Assembly: GCF_000970675.1 (NCBI RefSeq)
Contig: NZ_LAJA01000020.1
Coordinates: 17,262 to 81,261 of the forward strand
Origin: Domibacillus tundrae
Lineage (GTDB): Bacteria; Bacillota; Bacilli; Bacillales; Domibacillaceae
Length of the DNA stretch: 64,000 nt
Direction of reading: 5' to 3'
Part shown: positions 18,109-27,001 of the stretch, piece after piece
Position numbering within the stretch: position 1 is the first letter of the stretch
Layout: each line of letters begins with the position of its first letter
Notes under the pieces: generated by a model
Database searches by the model: none
Seen by the model: the letters and a program-made list of their open reading frames with translations, nothing else
Told to the model about the DNA's origin: nothing
Program-made: the position numbers and the translations under genes

Positions 18109-18421
18109 AATCACTTCTCCTTTTTTCTGAAAAAGTCTAATAACATTATTTATTTTATTGAACTTGATTCTTTTTTTCTTGCTTTGTTACTTCACCACCT
18201 CCTTAATAAAGATATCTGGCTAGAATCTAATTCATAAAAGAAATGGTTTTCACCAGACTACCAAAGTGTTCTAGTAATAAAAATTAGAGGTTTAACACAT
18301 GCTTCATTAACCAAGTTAAATTGGCTTACATACCTATATTAAATAAATGTTTTCGAAAAGCACCGCCTCGCACTATTTAAAAAATAGTTCAAAAATATAT
18401 CTCGCCTTTTAATATGTAATA

Positions 18422-18496
18422 TACCAAACTTTACATATCGGTCAATATGGTTTGGTAATAAAACCAAAAAACAATGTTAGATGATCTGACATTGTT
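18422..18496. promoter_or_regulatory. Two adjacent palindromes, operator-like
   Basis: TACCAAAC (18422-18429) with GTTTGGTA (18450-18457), and AACAATGT (18470-18477) with ACATTGTT (18489-18496): two perfect 8-bp inverted repeats, 12 bases apart. They lie ~320-390 bases upstream of the symporter start. Binding protein unknown. Confidence 0.45.
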
Positions 18497-18682
18497 AATC
18501 ATATATATCATAGTACCACTAAAATTTACTATTTTGCAGAAGGAGCAAAATTAAGTATTTAATAAAGGATTTTATTTTATGATTATATTAATAGCATTAG
18601 GAGTCTTATGTGAAACGATTGCTAGTATATTAGGGCAGGCAGTTCTGTGATGTTTACGAACTTAGTTACCAACTCAAAAAAG

Positions 18683-18705
18683 CCGTTAAGATAAAATCTT
18701 AACGG
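18683..18705 (-). terminator. Terminator downstream of the SDR gene
   Basis: CCGTTAAGAT-aaa-ATCTTAACGG stem; on the minus strand it is followed by CTTTTTTGAG, fitting termination of the SDR gene. Confidence 0.75.
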
Positions 18706-18750
18706 TCCTTACAGGTGTGAAAAGGAGTTGATTAATAGTCAACAACTTAA

Positions 18751-19509
18751 TTAAAAAGCAGTCCAACCAGCATCTGCTGTAATGACAGTACCATTGACAA
18801 AGCTAGACTCATCACTAGCAAGGAATAGGGCTACGTTAGCCACTTCTTCTGGTTTACCTACACGGGGGTTGATGCCCAATCCAGGCTGGACGCGCCCCAT
18901 ACCAAATTGATTAATCCCTGTCATTGAACTACCGATATTTGTCTCAACCCCGCCTGGTGCGATTGCATTACAGCGAATACCTTTTTGTGCGTACATAAAT
19001 CCTGTATTCTTTGTAAATCCTACAACTGCATGCTTGGAAGCTGTATAAGCTGCACCAGCTCGTGATCCTTGTAATCCACCAGCCGATGCAACGTTAATGA
19101 TTACCCCTTTTTCTTTCTCTAAAAAGATAGGAAGAGCTTTGCGTGTTGCACGCATAACACTTGTCGTATTAATTGCAAAGATTCTTTCCCATTTATCATC
19201 TTCAATATCACCAGCAGGTTCAAAATTATCCATAATTCCAGCATTATTTACTAAGATATCTAGCGTTCCATAAGTACTAACAGATGTATCAATAAGATTT
19301 TGTATATCTTCTTCTTTAGCTACATTTGCCATTACGGCTATTGCATTACCACCAGTAGACTTAATTTCTTCAACTGTTTGATTAGCCGCGTCTAAATTTA
19401 TATCAGAAACAACTACCTTTGCTCCTTCTTTTGCATAAAGAACAGCTATTGCTTTTCCCATTCCTGAAGCTGCACCAGTTACTACTGCTACCTTATTTTG
19501 AAGTCTCAT
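18751..19509 (-). CDS. Short-chain dehydrogenase/reductase (SDR)
   Basis: 252-residue classical SDR. Cofactor motif TGAASGMG (~residues 11-18), NNAG (~88-91), catalytic Ser in VASAGG, YTASK as the Tyr/Lys pair, and the C-terminal FVNGTVITADAGWTAF. Asp after the second strand (VVVSDINL) suggests NAD preference. Start at ATG 19509 behind TTGGAGGAAG. The next minus-strand gene upstream is ~90 bases away. Substrate unknown. Confidence 0.92.
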   Translation of the reverse strand: MRLQNKVAVVTGAASGMGKAIAVLYAKEGAKVVVSDINLDAANQTVEEIKSTGGNAIAVMANVAKEEDIQNLIDTSVSTYGTLDILVNNAGIMDNFEPAGDIEDDKWERIFAINTTSVMRATRKALPIFLEKEKGVIINVASAGGLQGSRAGAAYTASKHAVVGFTKNTGFMYAQKGIRCNAIAPGGVETNIGSSMTGINQFGMGRVQPGLGINPRVGKPEEVANVALFLASDESSFVNGTVITADAGWTAF

Positions 19510-19600
19510 TTTAACTTCCTCCAAATGTCATTGAATTCGTTTTCATGCTAGTTTTATCAAACAGTTGTTTATTAACTAACAGCTATATAAGGAGAGACAT

Positions 19601-19915
19601 TTAAATCTCCCCTAGTCTTTCTGCTACGTTATATTTTTCTAACATTAATTTCAAACTATTTGCTTTTATAAATTCGGTAACCGAATTATTTATCACTTGC
19701 TTAACTTGTTCTTTGTTCTTAGCGTTAGACCAATATTCATTAAATTGGGTTGAACCTTTTATTTCACCATTAATCCCCTTTACTTCTAAGCGTTGTATAA
19801 ATACAAAATCTCCTGATTTATCACTGTTAAAGTCATCGGCATAGTAACGACCTAGAAATATGAAACGATTATGTTCTTGTTCGGCTCTACTACTAATCAC
19901 GTCTGCTCTTCCCAT
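19601..19915 (-). CDS. Hypothetical protein (104 aa)
   Basis: Not recognised. Soluble, mixed alpha/beta: FIFLGRYYADDFNSDKSGDF, VKGINGEIKGSTQFNEYW, then a helical C-terminus. The ATG at 19915 follows AAAAGGAGGA. Same direction as the SDR gene. Confidence 0.6.
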   Translation of the reverse strand: MGRADVISSRAEQEHNRFIFLGRYYADDFNSDKSGDFVFIQRLEVKGINGEIKGSTQFNEYWSNAKNKEQVKQVINNSVTEFIKANSLKLMLEKYNVAERLGEI

Positions 19916-20206
19916 AATGTATTCCTCCTTTTTTCATTTTACTTCATCGTAAACTTATGGAAATAGTGTATCTATGTCCCAACGATATGTGGCATCCATT
20001 TTCAAGTATATAGAGGCCGTGCACTCGTTGGTAAATTATAAGAATAAGTAAAATCTTTATCAACTTTCTCATCTTTACGGATTAACAGTCGTTCAGCTAT
20101 ATATTTTTAGTAATACCGCTTTTCTCCTCCGTTATTTTACGTATCCTATTATACCAGCAATAAGCTGTGGAAGGTTCATTCATGCTTGGTTATTGGTTAC
20201 CACTCC

Positions 20207-20345
20207 CTGCCTGTTAGTGGAACAAGAAAATGGGCTGCCGTAGCAACCCATTGCTTCAATTATTGCTGCCTGTTAGCCATCCATGCAGCGCAAGCATTGC
20301 ACCACAGATTATGTAAGGCAACTCGTTCTTACATGGGAGTTCAAG
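20207..20345. repeat. Degenerate copy of the dispersed hairpin repeat
   Basis: CTGCCTGTTAGTGGAACAAG, then a hairpin around GGGCTGCC, then GTTAGCCATCCATGCAGCG and the tail up to CTTACATGGGAGTT matches 38171-38240 (GTTAGCCAGCCATGCAATGC ... CTTTCATAGGAGTT). So the extended form of the repeat occurs twice, 18 kb apart. Confidence 0.65.
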
Positions 20346-20781
20346 AAGCCCTTATTTTGTATTGTTTATATGATTCAAAATCCAGCCCCATACTCTTTGA
20401 ATTCCAGCTTAAGATGCTTCCCCACTCTGAACATGTCCTTTTAATAAAATTTATTATACGTTATCTTTTAGACTAATTGAAAAAATCATACGACGTACTT
20501 GAAGAATCCCTATGAAGATGCGACTTACTATTTCAGTGTCTCAAAAGTTGAATGCCTGCAAAGATAAAACTTTTATCAATTAAAAAGTAGCAGAAATGAA
20601 AAAAGATTGTGTCGTTCTCCACCCACCGGTTTATCGTACCCATGATAAAAGAGGTAAGACAGTGCAACAGCAGGTCTTTCAGAACAATACTATATGAACA
20701 TTACTTTAGACGGGCGTTCAAAAAGATTATATAGTATAATGGGTCTACAGACCTAAAAAATACAACAAGAGGAGAACTAGC
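20346..20781. other. Intergenic, promoter of glutathione peroxidase
   Basis: No gene. TTCAAA ... TATAAT around 20717-20740 is a likely -35/-10 pair ahead of the peroxidase gene. Confidence 0.45.
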
Positions 20782-21333
20782 ATGAGTATCTATGACTTTG
20801 ATTTTCAAGCATCAGACATAAATGGCAATTTACGTTCATTAGAAGAGTACAAAGGGGAGGTTGTTCTGATCGTAAATACCGCTAGTAAATGTGGATTTAC
20901 ATATCAGTACGAAGATTTACAAAAATTATACGCTCGATATAAGGATAAAGGATTTGTTATATTAGGGTTTCCTTCCAATCATTTCGATGATCAGGAACCT
21001 GGAAGTAATGAAGATATTAATCAATTTTGCAAGCTTAATTATGGAGTCGATTTCCCAATGTTCTCTAAAATAAAAGTTAGAGATGAAGGTGCCAATCCTC
21101 TATTTAATTACTTAACTGCGGTTAAGCCATTTAAAGGATTTAACCAATTTCATCCAGTATCAAGAATATTAAATTCTATTATTAGCGAAAAAGTTCCGCA
21201 TTATATGCTTGGTGATTCAATCAAATGGAATTTTACAAAGTTCCTATTAGATCGAAATGGCAATGTCCTTCATCGTTTTGAAGCCACTACCGACATTATT
21301 GATATTGAAAAAGATATTGAAGCTTTATTATAA
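20782..21333 (+). CDS. Glutathione peroxidase-family thiol peroxidase
   Basis: 183-residue peroxidase of the GPx family; bacterial members use thioredoxin or bacillithiol-type reductants. Peroxidatic Cys in NTASKCGFTYQYEDL (~residue 37), WNF of the active-site tetrad in SIKWNFTKFLLDRNG. The usual FPCNQFGxQEPG block reads GFPSNHFDDQEPG: the Gln of the Cys-Gln-Trp-Asn tetrad is His, and the resolving-type Cys is Ser. ATG at 20782 follows AGAGGAG. Terminator right after, so monocistronic. Confidence 0.92.
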   Translation: MSIYDFDFQASDINGNLRSLEEYKGEVVLIVNTASKCGFTYQYEDLQKLYARYKDKGFVILGFPSNHFDDQEPGSNEDINQFCKLNYGVDFPMFSKIKVRDEGANPLFNYLTAVKPFKGFNQFHPVSRILNSIISEKVPHYMLGDSIKWNFTKFLLDRNGNVLHRFEATTDIIDIEKDIEALL

Positions 21334-21340
21334 AATAGAA

Positions 21341-21375
21341 AGAGTCTGAACAGAATCACTGGTTCAGGCTCTTTT
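21341..21375 (+). terminator. Terminator after glutathione peroxidase
   Basis: AGAGTCTGAAC / GTTCAGGCTCT with one mismatch, then TTTTG. Confidence 0.85.
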
Positions 21376-21395
21376 GTTTTTTCTATCTAAACTAT

Positions 21396-21435
21396 TCCTT
21401 GTTTTACATGGATCATTTTATGTAAAAAAGCGGCT
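21396..21435. repeat. Orphan copy of the methyltransferase leader palindrome
   Basis: CCTTGTTTTACATGGATCAT then TTTATGTAAAAAAGCGGC, the same palindrome and G+C box as at 11676-11713, but with no methyltransferase gene attached. It lies next to the broken end of the LysR gene. Confidence 0.75.
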
Positions 21436-21467
21436 GAGGTGAAAATCAGTATGGTAGTATTTCACAC

Positions 21468-21510
21468 ATGAAGAATCCATCCTGCCTCTTTCGCAGGATG
21501 GATTCTTCAT
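21468..21510. terminator. Strong 18-bp hairpin after truncated LysR
   Basis: ATGAAGAATCCATCCTGC (21468-21485) and its exact complement (21493-21510), 7-base loop. It ends a few bases before the LysR stop codon. T-tracts are weak, so it may be a terminator or the end of an inserted element. Confidence 0.6.
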
Positions 21511-21518
21511 GAATGCTT

Positions 21519-22112
21519 CTAGATCATGTACCGCATGTTTGAAAAATCACTTTTAATTTCCCGCTCTTTTGAACTATAGAGAAGGATCATTTCATCGTCA
21601 ATGATTGGGACAGAAAGTTGTTTAATCCGTTCTTTACCACCATAAAATATCCCAAAATCAAGGACTCCTAATTCCAGCAGCTCCATAATAATGGGTGTAG
21701 GATGAGTAATAATCTTATACTTTATTTCTGGCATCTCTTTCAGCTCCTCCAGAATAAATTTGATAAAGCATGGCGCTAACCATGATTCAATTCCAATTTG
21801 GAGCTGATCAGGGTTGTTAATTACTTCCTGATACGTTCTCTTTACTTCCTTGCTTAAAATACTTGTTAAAACAGCATTAACATTACTGATATTGTGCAAA
21901 GATTCAATAGCATAAGGCAAAAAATACTTTCCTTCCCTGGTTAGTTCTACGCCCTTCCAGCTCCTTTCGATCAGTTTAAAATTTAGATTTTGCTCTAATT
22001 TATGAATTCTTGAGCTTAAAGTCGGTTGGCTAACGTGAAGGGACTGTGCGGCTTTCGAAATGCTTTTCTCTCGAACAACCATAATAAAGGACTGCAGGGA
22101 TTCAATATCCAT
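21519..22112 (-). pseudogene. LysR-type regulator, C-terminally truncated
   Basis: 197 codons; LysR proteins are usually ~290-310. The N-terminal winged HTH is intact (MDIESLQSFIMVVREKSISK, AAQSLHVSQPTLSSRIHKLE), followed by the first effector subdomain (LQIGIESWLAPCFIKFIL, LDFGIFYGG). The protein stops at DFSNMRYMI, about 100 residues early, where the hairpin at 21468 and an orphan repeat at 21396 begin. It lies divergent from the amidase gene and probably once regulated it. DNA binding could survive, ligand response should not. Confidence 0.75.
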
Positions 22113-22626
22113 ATAAAGTATCCTTTCTTTCTATTAGTGGCACCACATATAAATATTATGAATATCCCGGCATTAAGCTCATTTCTTTCTATTAGTAAGT
22201 GACCTATTAACTAATACACCATTATAGCGCTGCTGCCTTGAAAGTAAGTGTAAGCTTGTTATAAAAATTAACAGGTTTTTTATTAACATGCAGAGTTTAT
22301 CTCATGGAAAAGAATGCACACGTTTTTTCCAAGTTAATCTTCAGTCAGCAATAAAAATTGAAAAATAGATGATTTGGATAACAATGTAATAAATTCCTCG
22401 GCAAAATAGTGCCTCAATGATTAAAATGGTTCCAAAACCAGGCCTTAATTGACATCGGCTTGGAATTTTATCAAACTCATCTATTTTCCGTGTTAGATTA
22501 TCTACCAATTTCATTTTTAAAAATAGTAAACAAATATAAGATAGAAAAGCGAGAAAAAATTCCAGCTTGAGTGAAGGCTGTGATTTTGTTCTCAAACAAT
22601 TCATTCAATGGAGAGGGGTAAAGCAT
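22113..22626. other. Intergenic between lysR remnant and amidase
   Basis: No supported gene: the minus-strand frame 22341-22604 is hydrophobic but has no ribosome site. CTTTCTATTAGT is repeated near 22125 and 22188. The last ~20 bases carry GAGAGGGG, the amidase ribosome site. Confidence 0.5.
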
Positions 22627-24156
22627 TTGAAAAACAGTACCTTACTAAAATCCACTAAAGAAGATTTTCGTTTTGAAGAAGTGACCGTGAATGAACTGTT
22701 ATTAGGATATCAGGAGGGCGCATTTACGGTACAGGAGGTTGTTGAGTCATTTCTAAATCGAATAGAGCAATTCGGGGATACTTATAATGCTTTTACCTTT
22801 ATGAATCCTAATGCTTTAGAAGAAGCAAAAGAAATGGATCGTTTGCGTGAAGAAGGGAAAACACTCGGACCGCTGGCAGGAATACCAATTGTCATTAAGG
22901 AAGCCGTCGATGTTGCAGGATACCCGTCTACATTTGGCTGGGCTCCTCTTAGCAAAGGCAGCGGAGGAATTGAATTAATGCCTGCAAAGGATGCACTCGT
23001 TACAACAAGACTAAAAGAAGCGGGTGCCATCATTCTTGGAAAAACAAATATTCCTGCCTTCAGCTGTGCCTATAATGCAAACAATAGTTGGAATGGTCCC
23101 ACCTATAATGCGGTAAACCGTGAGCTTTCACCTGGCGGAAGCAGCAGTGGTACTGCTATGTCTGTCTCAGGTAACTTTGCTGTTCTTGGTGTAGCCGAAG
23201 AAACGGCGGGTTCGATCCAGGTTCCTGCTGCAGCTCAATCATTGGTTGGAATTAAGCCATCATTTGGATTAATTCCATCAACTGGAGTGACACCCCTTGC
23301 AGGCAGTACCAGAGATGTTTTAGGACCTCACGCTCGTACCGTTCAAGATGCTGCCATTATGCTCAATGTAATGGCTGGATATTCTGAAGAGGACGTTAAA
23401 ACAGAAGCTGCTAAAGGGAATATTCCTGAAGCTGGATACCCAGCTTTCCTTGATGCGACATCGCTTAAGGGAAAACGAGTCGGATTGTATGGACCCGGTT
23501 GGCGTACAGAAGAACTTTCAAAAGAAACACAAGAACTGTATGCTCTTGCCATTGAGGAATTAGAAAAACAAGGTGCAGAAGTGATAACCGATCCTTTTGC
23601 CGGGACAGGTTTTGCTGAATACATGGAGTCAAAGAATGGATTTATCGGAATGGAAACCTTCTTTCATGACCTTGAAAAATACTTTAAAAATTTAAATCCA
23701 GAACTTTCTATTAAAAGCGTATTTGAAAAAGCAGGCGAAGTTCCTTGGGCAGAAGGAGGTCCATTACGTTTAGTTTCTGATATCATCAATGCTGAAACAG
23801 CATCGGCTGATCCAAATGTTTTGCCAGATTTGAAGGAATTTGATAAAGTGAAAGCGGAGTTGCTGCACATCATTAATACGGTGATGGAACAACATGAGTT
23901 AGACGGATTCGTTTTTCCTCAGATGCCTGAAGCGATTCCGTCGCTTCAAGTTGAAATTGTAAAATCAACAACTATCTCTGAAATCAATATCAGCGGGTTG
24001 CCACTGATCACAGTTCCGGCCGGCTATTACGAAAATGGCTCCCCATTTGCTCTGGCCTTCTTTGGTAAAATGTGGAGTGAACCTAGTCTTATAGGTATGG
24101 CTTATGCATATGAACAAGCAACTAAACATAGAGTTGCACCAATTCTAATTAAATAA
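22627..24156 (+). CDS. Amidase (amidase-signature family)
   Basis: 509-residue amidase-signature hydrolase. The Ser-cisSer-Lys triad is visible: Lys in IPIVIKEAVDVAG, cis-Ser in the SPGGSSSGTAMS loop, and the nucleophile Ser in AEETAGSIQVPAAAQ. The usual GxDxxGSIRxPA is altered to EETAGSIQVPA. C-terminal region ISGLPLITVPAGYYENGSP is typical. Start taken as TTG 22627 behind GAGAGGGG; upstream codons in frame lack a site. Divergent from a broken LysR gene; terminator follows. Substrate not predictable. Confidence 0.9.
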   Translation: MKNSTLLKSTKEDFRFEEVTVNELLLGYQEGAFTVQEVVESFLNRIEQFGDTYNAFTFMNPNALEEAKEMDRLREEGKTLGPLAGIPIVIKEAVDVAGYPSTFGWAPLSKGSGGIELMPAKDALVTTRLKEAGAIILGKTNIPAFSCAYNANNSWNGPTYNAVNRELSPGGSSSGTAMSVSGNFAVLGVAEETAGSIQVPAAAQSLVGIKPSFGLIPSTGVTPLAGSTRDVLGPHARTVQDAAIMLNVMAGYSEEDVKTEAAKGNIPEAGYPAFLDATSLKGKRVGLYGPGWRTEELSKETQELYALAIEELEKQGAEVITDPFAGTGFAEYMESKNGFIGMETFFHDLEKYFKNLNPELSIKSVFEKAGEVPWAEGGPLRLVSDIINAETASADPNVLPDLKEFDKVKAELLHIINTVMEQHELDGFVFPQMPEAIPSLQVEIVKSTTISEINISGLPLITVPAGYYENGSPFALAFFGKMWSEPSLIGMAYAYEQATKHRVAPILIK

Positions 24157-24167
24157 CTATAACCAGT

Positions 24168-24200
24168 GAATACTCCCCATCCGAAAGGTGGGGAGTATTC
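24168..24200 (+). terminator. Terminator after amidase
   Basis: GAATACTCCCCA / TGGGGAGTATTC, 12-bp perfect stem, 9-base loop. Confidence 0.88.
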
Positions 24201-24257
24201 ATATTTATTAAAGTATGCTTGTATTCAGAATTTCTAAAAAAGATTCGTGTAAAGTTA

Positions 24258-24464
24258 TCACCTAAATGAATATGCGACATTCCTTTTTGAAAGACGGGTG
24301 CAGACGCAATCAAATCTTTCAATGTCATTGCTTGAATTGGGAATGGAAGCCCCTATTGGAAGATCAAGGCGGCTTAAGAAGATTTCTTTGGTCAAAGAAA
24401 AACCACCAGGATGGGTCCCGCCTATACCAGACTCTGCTGAAAAATCGAGATAGCTTTTCTTCAA
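24258..24464 (-). pseudogene. N-terminal fragment of a methyltransferase paralogue
   Basis: KKSYLDFSAESGIGGTHPGG then FSLTKEIF...LDLPIGASI is nearly the same as the start of the methyltransferase at 11665, then the frame decays before motif I. The upstream leader (24477-24545) is also conserved, including the palindrome, the G+C box and CCGCTCCGTTAAATCAATAA. This is a duplicated gene that has lost about 80% of its coding part. Confidence 0.85.
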
Positions 24465-24476
24465 CCTTTCTGCTCC

Positions 24477-24545
24477 CTTATTTTATATTCATCATTTTAT
24501 GTAAAAAAGCGGGAGAGATGATATTCTGGTGTCAGTCCCCCGCTC
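24477..24545 (-). repeat. Third copy of the methyltransferase leader
   Basis: TTTTATATTCATCATTTTAT then GTAAAAAAGCGGG...CCCGCTCCGTTAAATC. Compared with 11681-11750 the palindrome has one weakened arm, while AGCGGG/CCCGCT still pair and are followed by T6 on the minus strand. Confidence 0.7.
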
Positions 24546-24626
24546 CGTTAAATCAATAAAGCACAGAAGGAAGCAAGGCAGGAAAATACCCCATTTTTCA
24601 GGGAAAATCATTTCAGCCACAAAAAA

Positions 24627-24654
24627 TCCACCTTGCTATTTTCGCAAGATGGAT
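24627..24654 (-). terminator. Terminator after selO
   Basis: ATCCACCTTGC/GCAAGATGGAT stem; on the minus strand followed by TTTTTTG. Similar to the hairpin at 10591-10611. Confidence 0.7.
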
Positions 24655-24715
24655 TTATATCATTTTTTATGATTCCGACTGGGGGCAGAAAGAGCCGTCC
24701 CTCATGCTCCTTATA

Positions 24716-26191
24716 TTAGGTTCCGCAAAAGGTTCGGTAAGGACGAAGTGATTGCGGAGGCAGTTTGGCGTAATCATCCTGTTCGTGCGAATACGCATAG
24801 GGGCTTGAAAGAACATCAAGCAGCCGCTCCATCACACTGTAGTCTCCTTTTTCCACTGCAGCTTCCAATGCTTCTTCTACCCGGTGGTTCCGGGGAATGA
24901 CCGCAGGATTGCTGTTTTGCATCAACTGAGCTGAGGAGACTTTCGATTCCTCCTGCCGACCTAGTCTCGCCTGCCACCGCTCATTCCACTGAGTAAATTC
25001 TTCGGTTCCAGACAGAACCGTATCTTCATGTTTATTAAACGTTAAAGCGCGGAAGGTATTCGTATAGTCCGCACGATTCTTCTGCATCATACCAAGAAGG
25101 TCTTCAACAAGGGATTTATCCTCCGGCTCTTCATTAAATAGTCCAAGTTTCGCTCTCATTCCGGCGAGCCAATGAGTGTCGTACAACGCAGAAAAATCTG
25201 AAATCGCACCCTCGGCCAGGTCGATAGCTTTTTCCTGATTTTCATCGAGAAGAGGCAATAAGGTTTCCGCAAATCGCGCGAGGTTCCACCCGGCAATCAT
25301 CGGCTGATTGCCATACGCATAGCGGCCTTGAACGTCAATGGAACTGAATACCGTTTCCGGATCATACGTATCCATAAAGGCGCACGGGCCATAATCGATC
25401 GTTTCTCCGCTAATGGTCATGTTGTCGGTGTTCATCACTCCATGGATAAAGCCAACGAGCTGCCATTTGGCAATGAGTGCGGCTTGGCGCTTGATCACTT
25501 CCTGAAGGAGCGAAAGATAGCGGTTTTCATCCGCTTCAATGTCTGGATAATGACGCTCTAGTGCGTAGTCAGCCAATGCCTGGAGCCCCTTCCCGCCTTC
25601 CCAATTTGCCGCAAATTGAAACGTGCCAACACGCAAATGACTGGCCGCCACACGGGTTAAAACCGCACCTGGCAGTCCCGTTTCGCGGCTGACCGTCTCA
25701 CCGGTTGTTACAACGGCCAGACTGCGGGTGGTAGGAATACCGAGCGCATGCATCGCTTCGCTGATGATATATTCACGCAGCATCGGCCCAAGTGCGGCCC
25801 TTCCGTCTCCTCCGCGGGAGAAAGGCGTCCGGCCTGAACCCTTGAGCTGAATATCAACCCGTTCACCATCGGGCGTGATCTGCTCGCCAAGCAGCAAAGC
25901 CCGGCCGTCCCCCAGCATCGTAAAATGCCCAAACTGATGACCTGCATACGCCTGGGCAAGCGGCGAAGCACCTTTCGGAACCCGGTTACCCGCAAATACT
26001 GCTGTGCCCTCCCCGCTTTGCAGCGCTTCGGCGTTTAATCCTAATGATGCCGCCAGCGAATCATTGAGCATGACCAGCTTCGGTGAGCGTACAGGATTCA
26101 GGTCTTGACGCGCAAAAAAGGATTCCGGCAGACGGGCATAACGATTATCGAAGTTCCATCCTGTTTTGATCGTTTCTTTTTTCTGTGTCAT
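24716..26191 (-). CDS. selO: SelO/YdiU protein adenylyltransferase
   Basis: 491-residue pseudokinase-fold enzyme that transfers AMP to protein hydroxyl groups. Landmarks: [43 protein letters not shown] (P-loop-like with the ATP-binding Lys), [20 protein letters not shown] and [20 protein letters not shown] (catalytic HGxxNxDN), then [10 protein letters not shown]-terminus [12 protein letters not shown] at 26191 lies after AAGGGGG; longer frames to 26257 lack a site. Single gene. Confidence 0.94.
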   Translation of the reverse strand: MTQKKETIKTGWNFDNRYARLPESFFARQDLNPVRSPKLVMLNDSLAASLGLNAEALQSGEGTAVFAGNRVPKGASPLAQAYAGHQFGHFTMLGDGRALLLGEQITPDGERVDIQLKGSGRTPFSRGGDGRAALGPMLREYIISEAMHALGIPTTRSLAVVTTGETVSRETGLPGAVLTRVAASHLRVGTFQFAANWEGGKGLQALADYALERHYPDIEADENRYLSLLQEVIKRQAALIAKWQLVGFIHGVMNTDNMTISGETIDYGPCAFMDTYDPETVFSSIDVQGRYAYGNQPMIAGWNLARFAETLLPLLDENQEKAIDLAEGAISDFSALYDTHWLAGMRAKLGLFNEEPEDKSLVEDLLGMMQKNRADYTNTFRALTFNKHEDTVLSGTEEFTQWNERWQARLGRQEESKVSSAQLMQNSNPAVIPRNHRVEEALEAAVEKGDYSVMERLLDVLSSPYAYSHEQDDYAKLPPQSLRPYRTFCGT

Positions 26192-26401
26192 CATATCCCC
26201 CTTCTTCTGCTTTTGTCTTTTTGTTTCCGAATATTTTTTTACATACACATAAATCACGGCATTTCATTCTAACGCAAGGCAGCCCCGATTAGTGTCTGCT
26301 TCTTCTAAGTCATTATACCCTTTCCAACTATGGATGACGCCCTTTAAATGAACTGAAATAAAAAGCAAAAAAGATCGCCTCTAATAAAGTAATCTTTTAC
26401 A

Positions 26402-26427
26402 GCAAATCCTTGCCGGTAAGGATTTGC
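26402..26427. terminator. Hairpin downstream of the ferredoxin gene
   Basis: GCAAATCCTT-gccggt-AAGGATTTGC, 10-bp perfect stem with a T-rich flank on the + side. It may belong to either neighbour. Confidence 0.55.
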
Positions 26428-26572
26428 AAGGGTTTTTGTTGTATCATTCCTGCTGCGTCCAAACCAGCGATCTCTTGGTCATCAAAACGGGTTCCTTTAT
26501 TTAGTACGTATCGATGACGTTTCATCAAATTGTTAGTGCGAACCAAGCAGCAGCACATAATCCTTTTACAGC

Positions 26573-26896
26573 TTATTCAGCCGGTCTTGGACCTGGATCC
26601 ATGCCGCTGTTTTGCACTGTCATAATGGGGCGGACAGTCATCTCACCATTTACCCGAACTTGACAAGATAAACGTATATGATCATCAACCAATCCCTTTT
26701 CATCAAATGCTTTTTTTTCGATATTGGTTAAATCATCAAAGTTGCCTTCCAATATTTCTACTCGGCACGTTGTACATCTGGCTTTGCCGCCGCATCGATG
26801 CAGGATATCTACACCATTATCTTCTAACGCCAGCACCAGCTTCTTTCCTGTTTCAACTTCAAACGTGTCCAGCCCTGAAACCGTTAATTTGGGCAT
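26573..26896 (-). CDS. Plant-type [2Fe-2S] ferredoxin
   Basis: 107-residue electron carrier. Cluster ligands are in HRCGGKARCTTCRVEI (Cys x5 Cys x2 Cys) and the fourth Cys in IRLSCQVRVNG. N-terminal beta-grasp strand KLTVSGLDTFEVETGKKL. The C-terminal tail MTVQNSGMDPGPRPAE is typical of Bacillus ferredoxins of this kind. Monocistronic; redox partner not adjacent. Confidence 0.92.
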   Translation of the reverse strand: MPKLTVSGLDTFEVETGKKLVLALEDNGVDILHRCGGKARCTTCRVEILEGNFDDLTNIEKKAFDEKGLVDDHIRLSCQVRVNGEMTVRPIMTVQNSGMDPGPRPAE

Positions 26897-27001
26897 ACTA
26901 TCATCTCCTGTTAGAAAAAAATTTTAATTGTTACTAATAAAATCAACTTAATTAAAGAATTTATGCAAAGCTGTTCCAATCCTTACTAATTCCATCTTTC
27001 A

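Larger units (their letters stand above)
18109..18750. other. Long regulatory/intergenic region upstream of the symporter
   Basis: 642 bases with no credible gene; a 23-codon frame at 18580-18651 (MIILIALGVLCETIASILGQ...) is hydrophobic and too short to call. Contains two perfect palindromes (separate entry) and a terminator at 18683-18705 (CCGTTAAGAT/ATCTTAACGG). I looked for a glycine riboswitch or T-box and saw none. Confidence 0.6.

Noticed and set aside
18109..18430. Glycine riboswitch or T-box ahead of the AGCS symporter
   Set aside because: Searched by eye for the conserved cores and specifier/T-box sequence; none present.
22341..22604. Hydrophobic minus-strand frame of 87 codons
   Set aside because: No ribosome site, no family, and overlaps the amidase leader.
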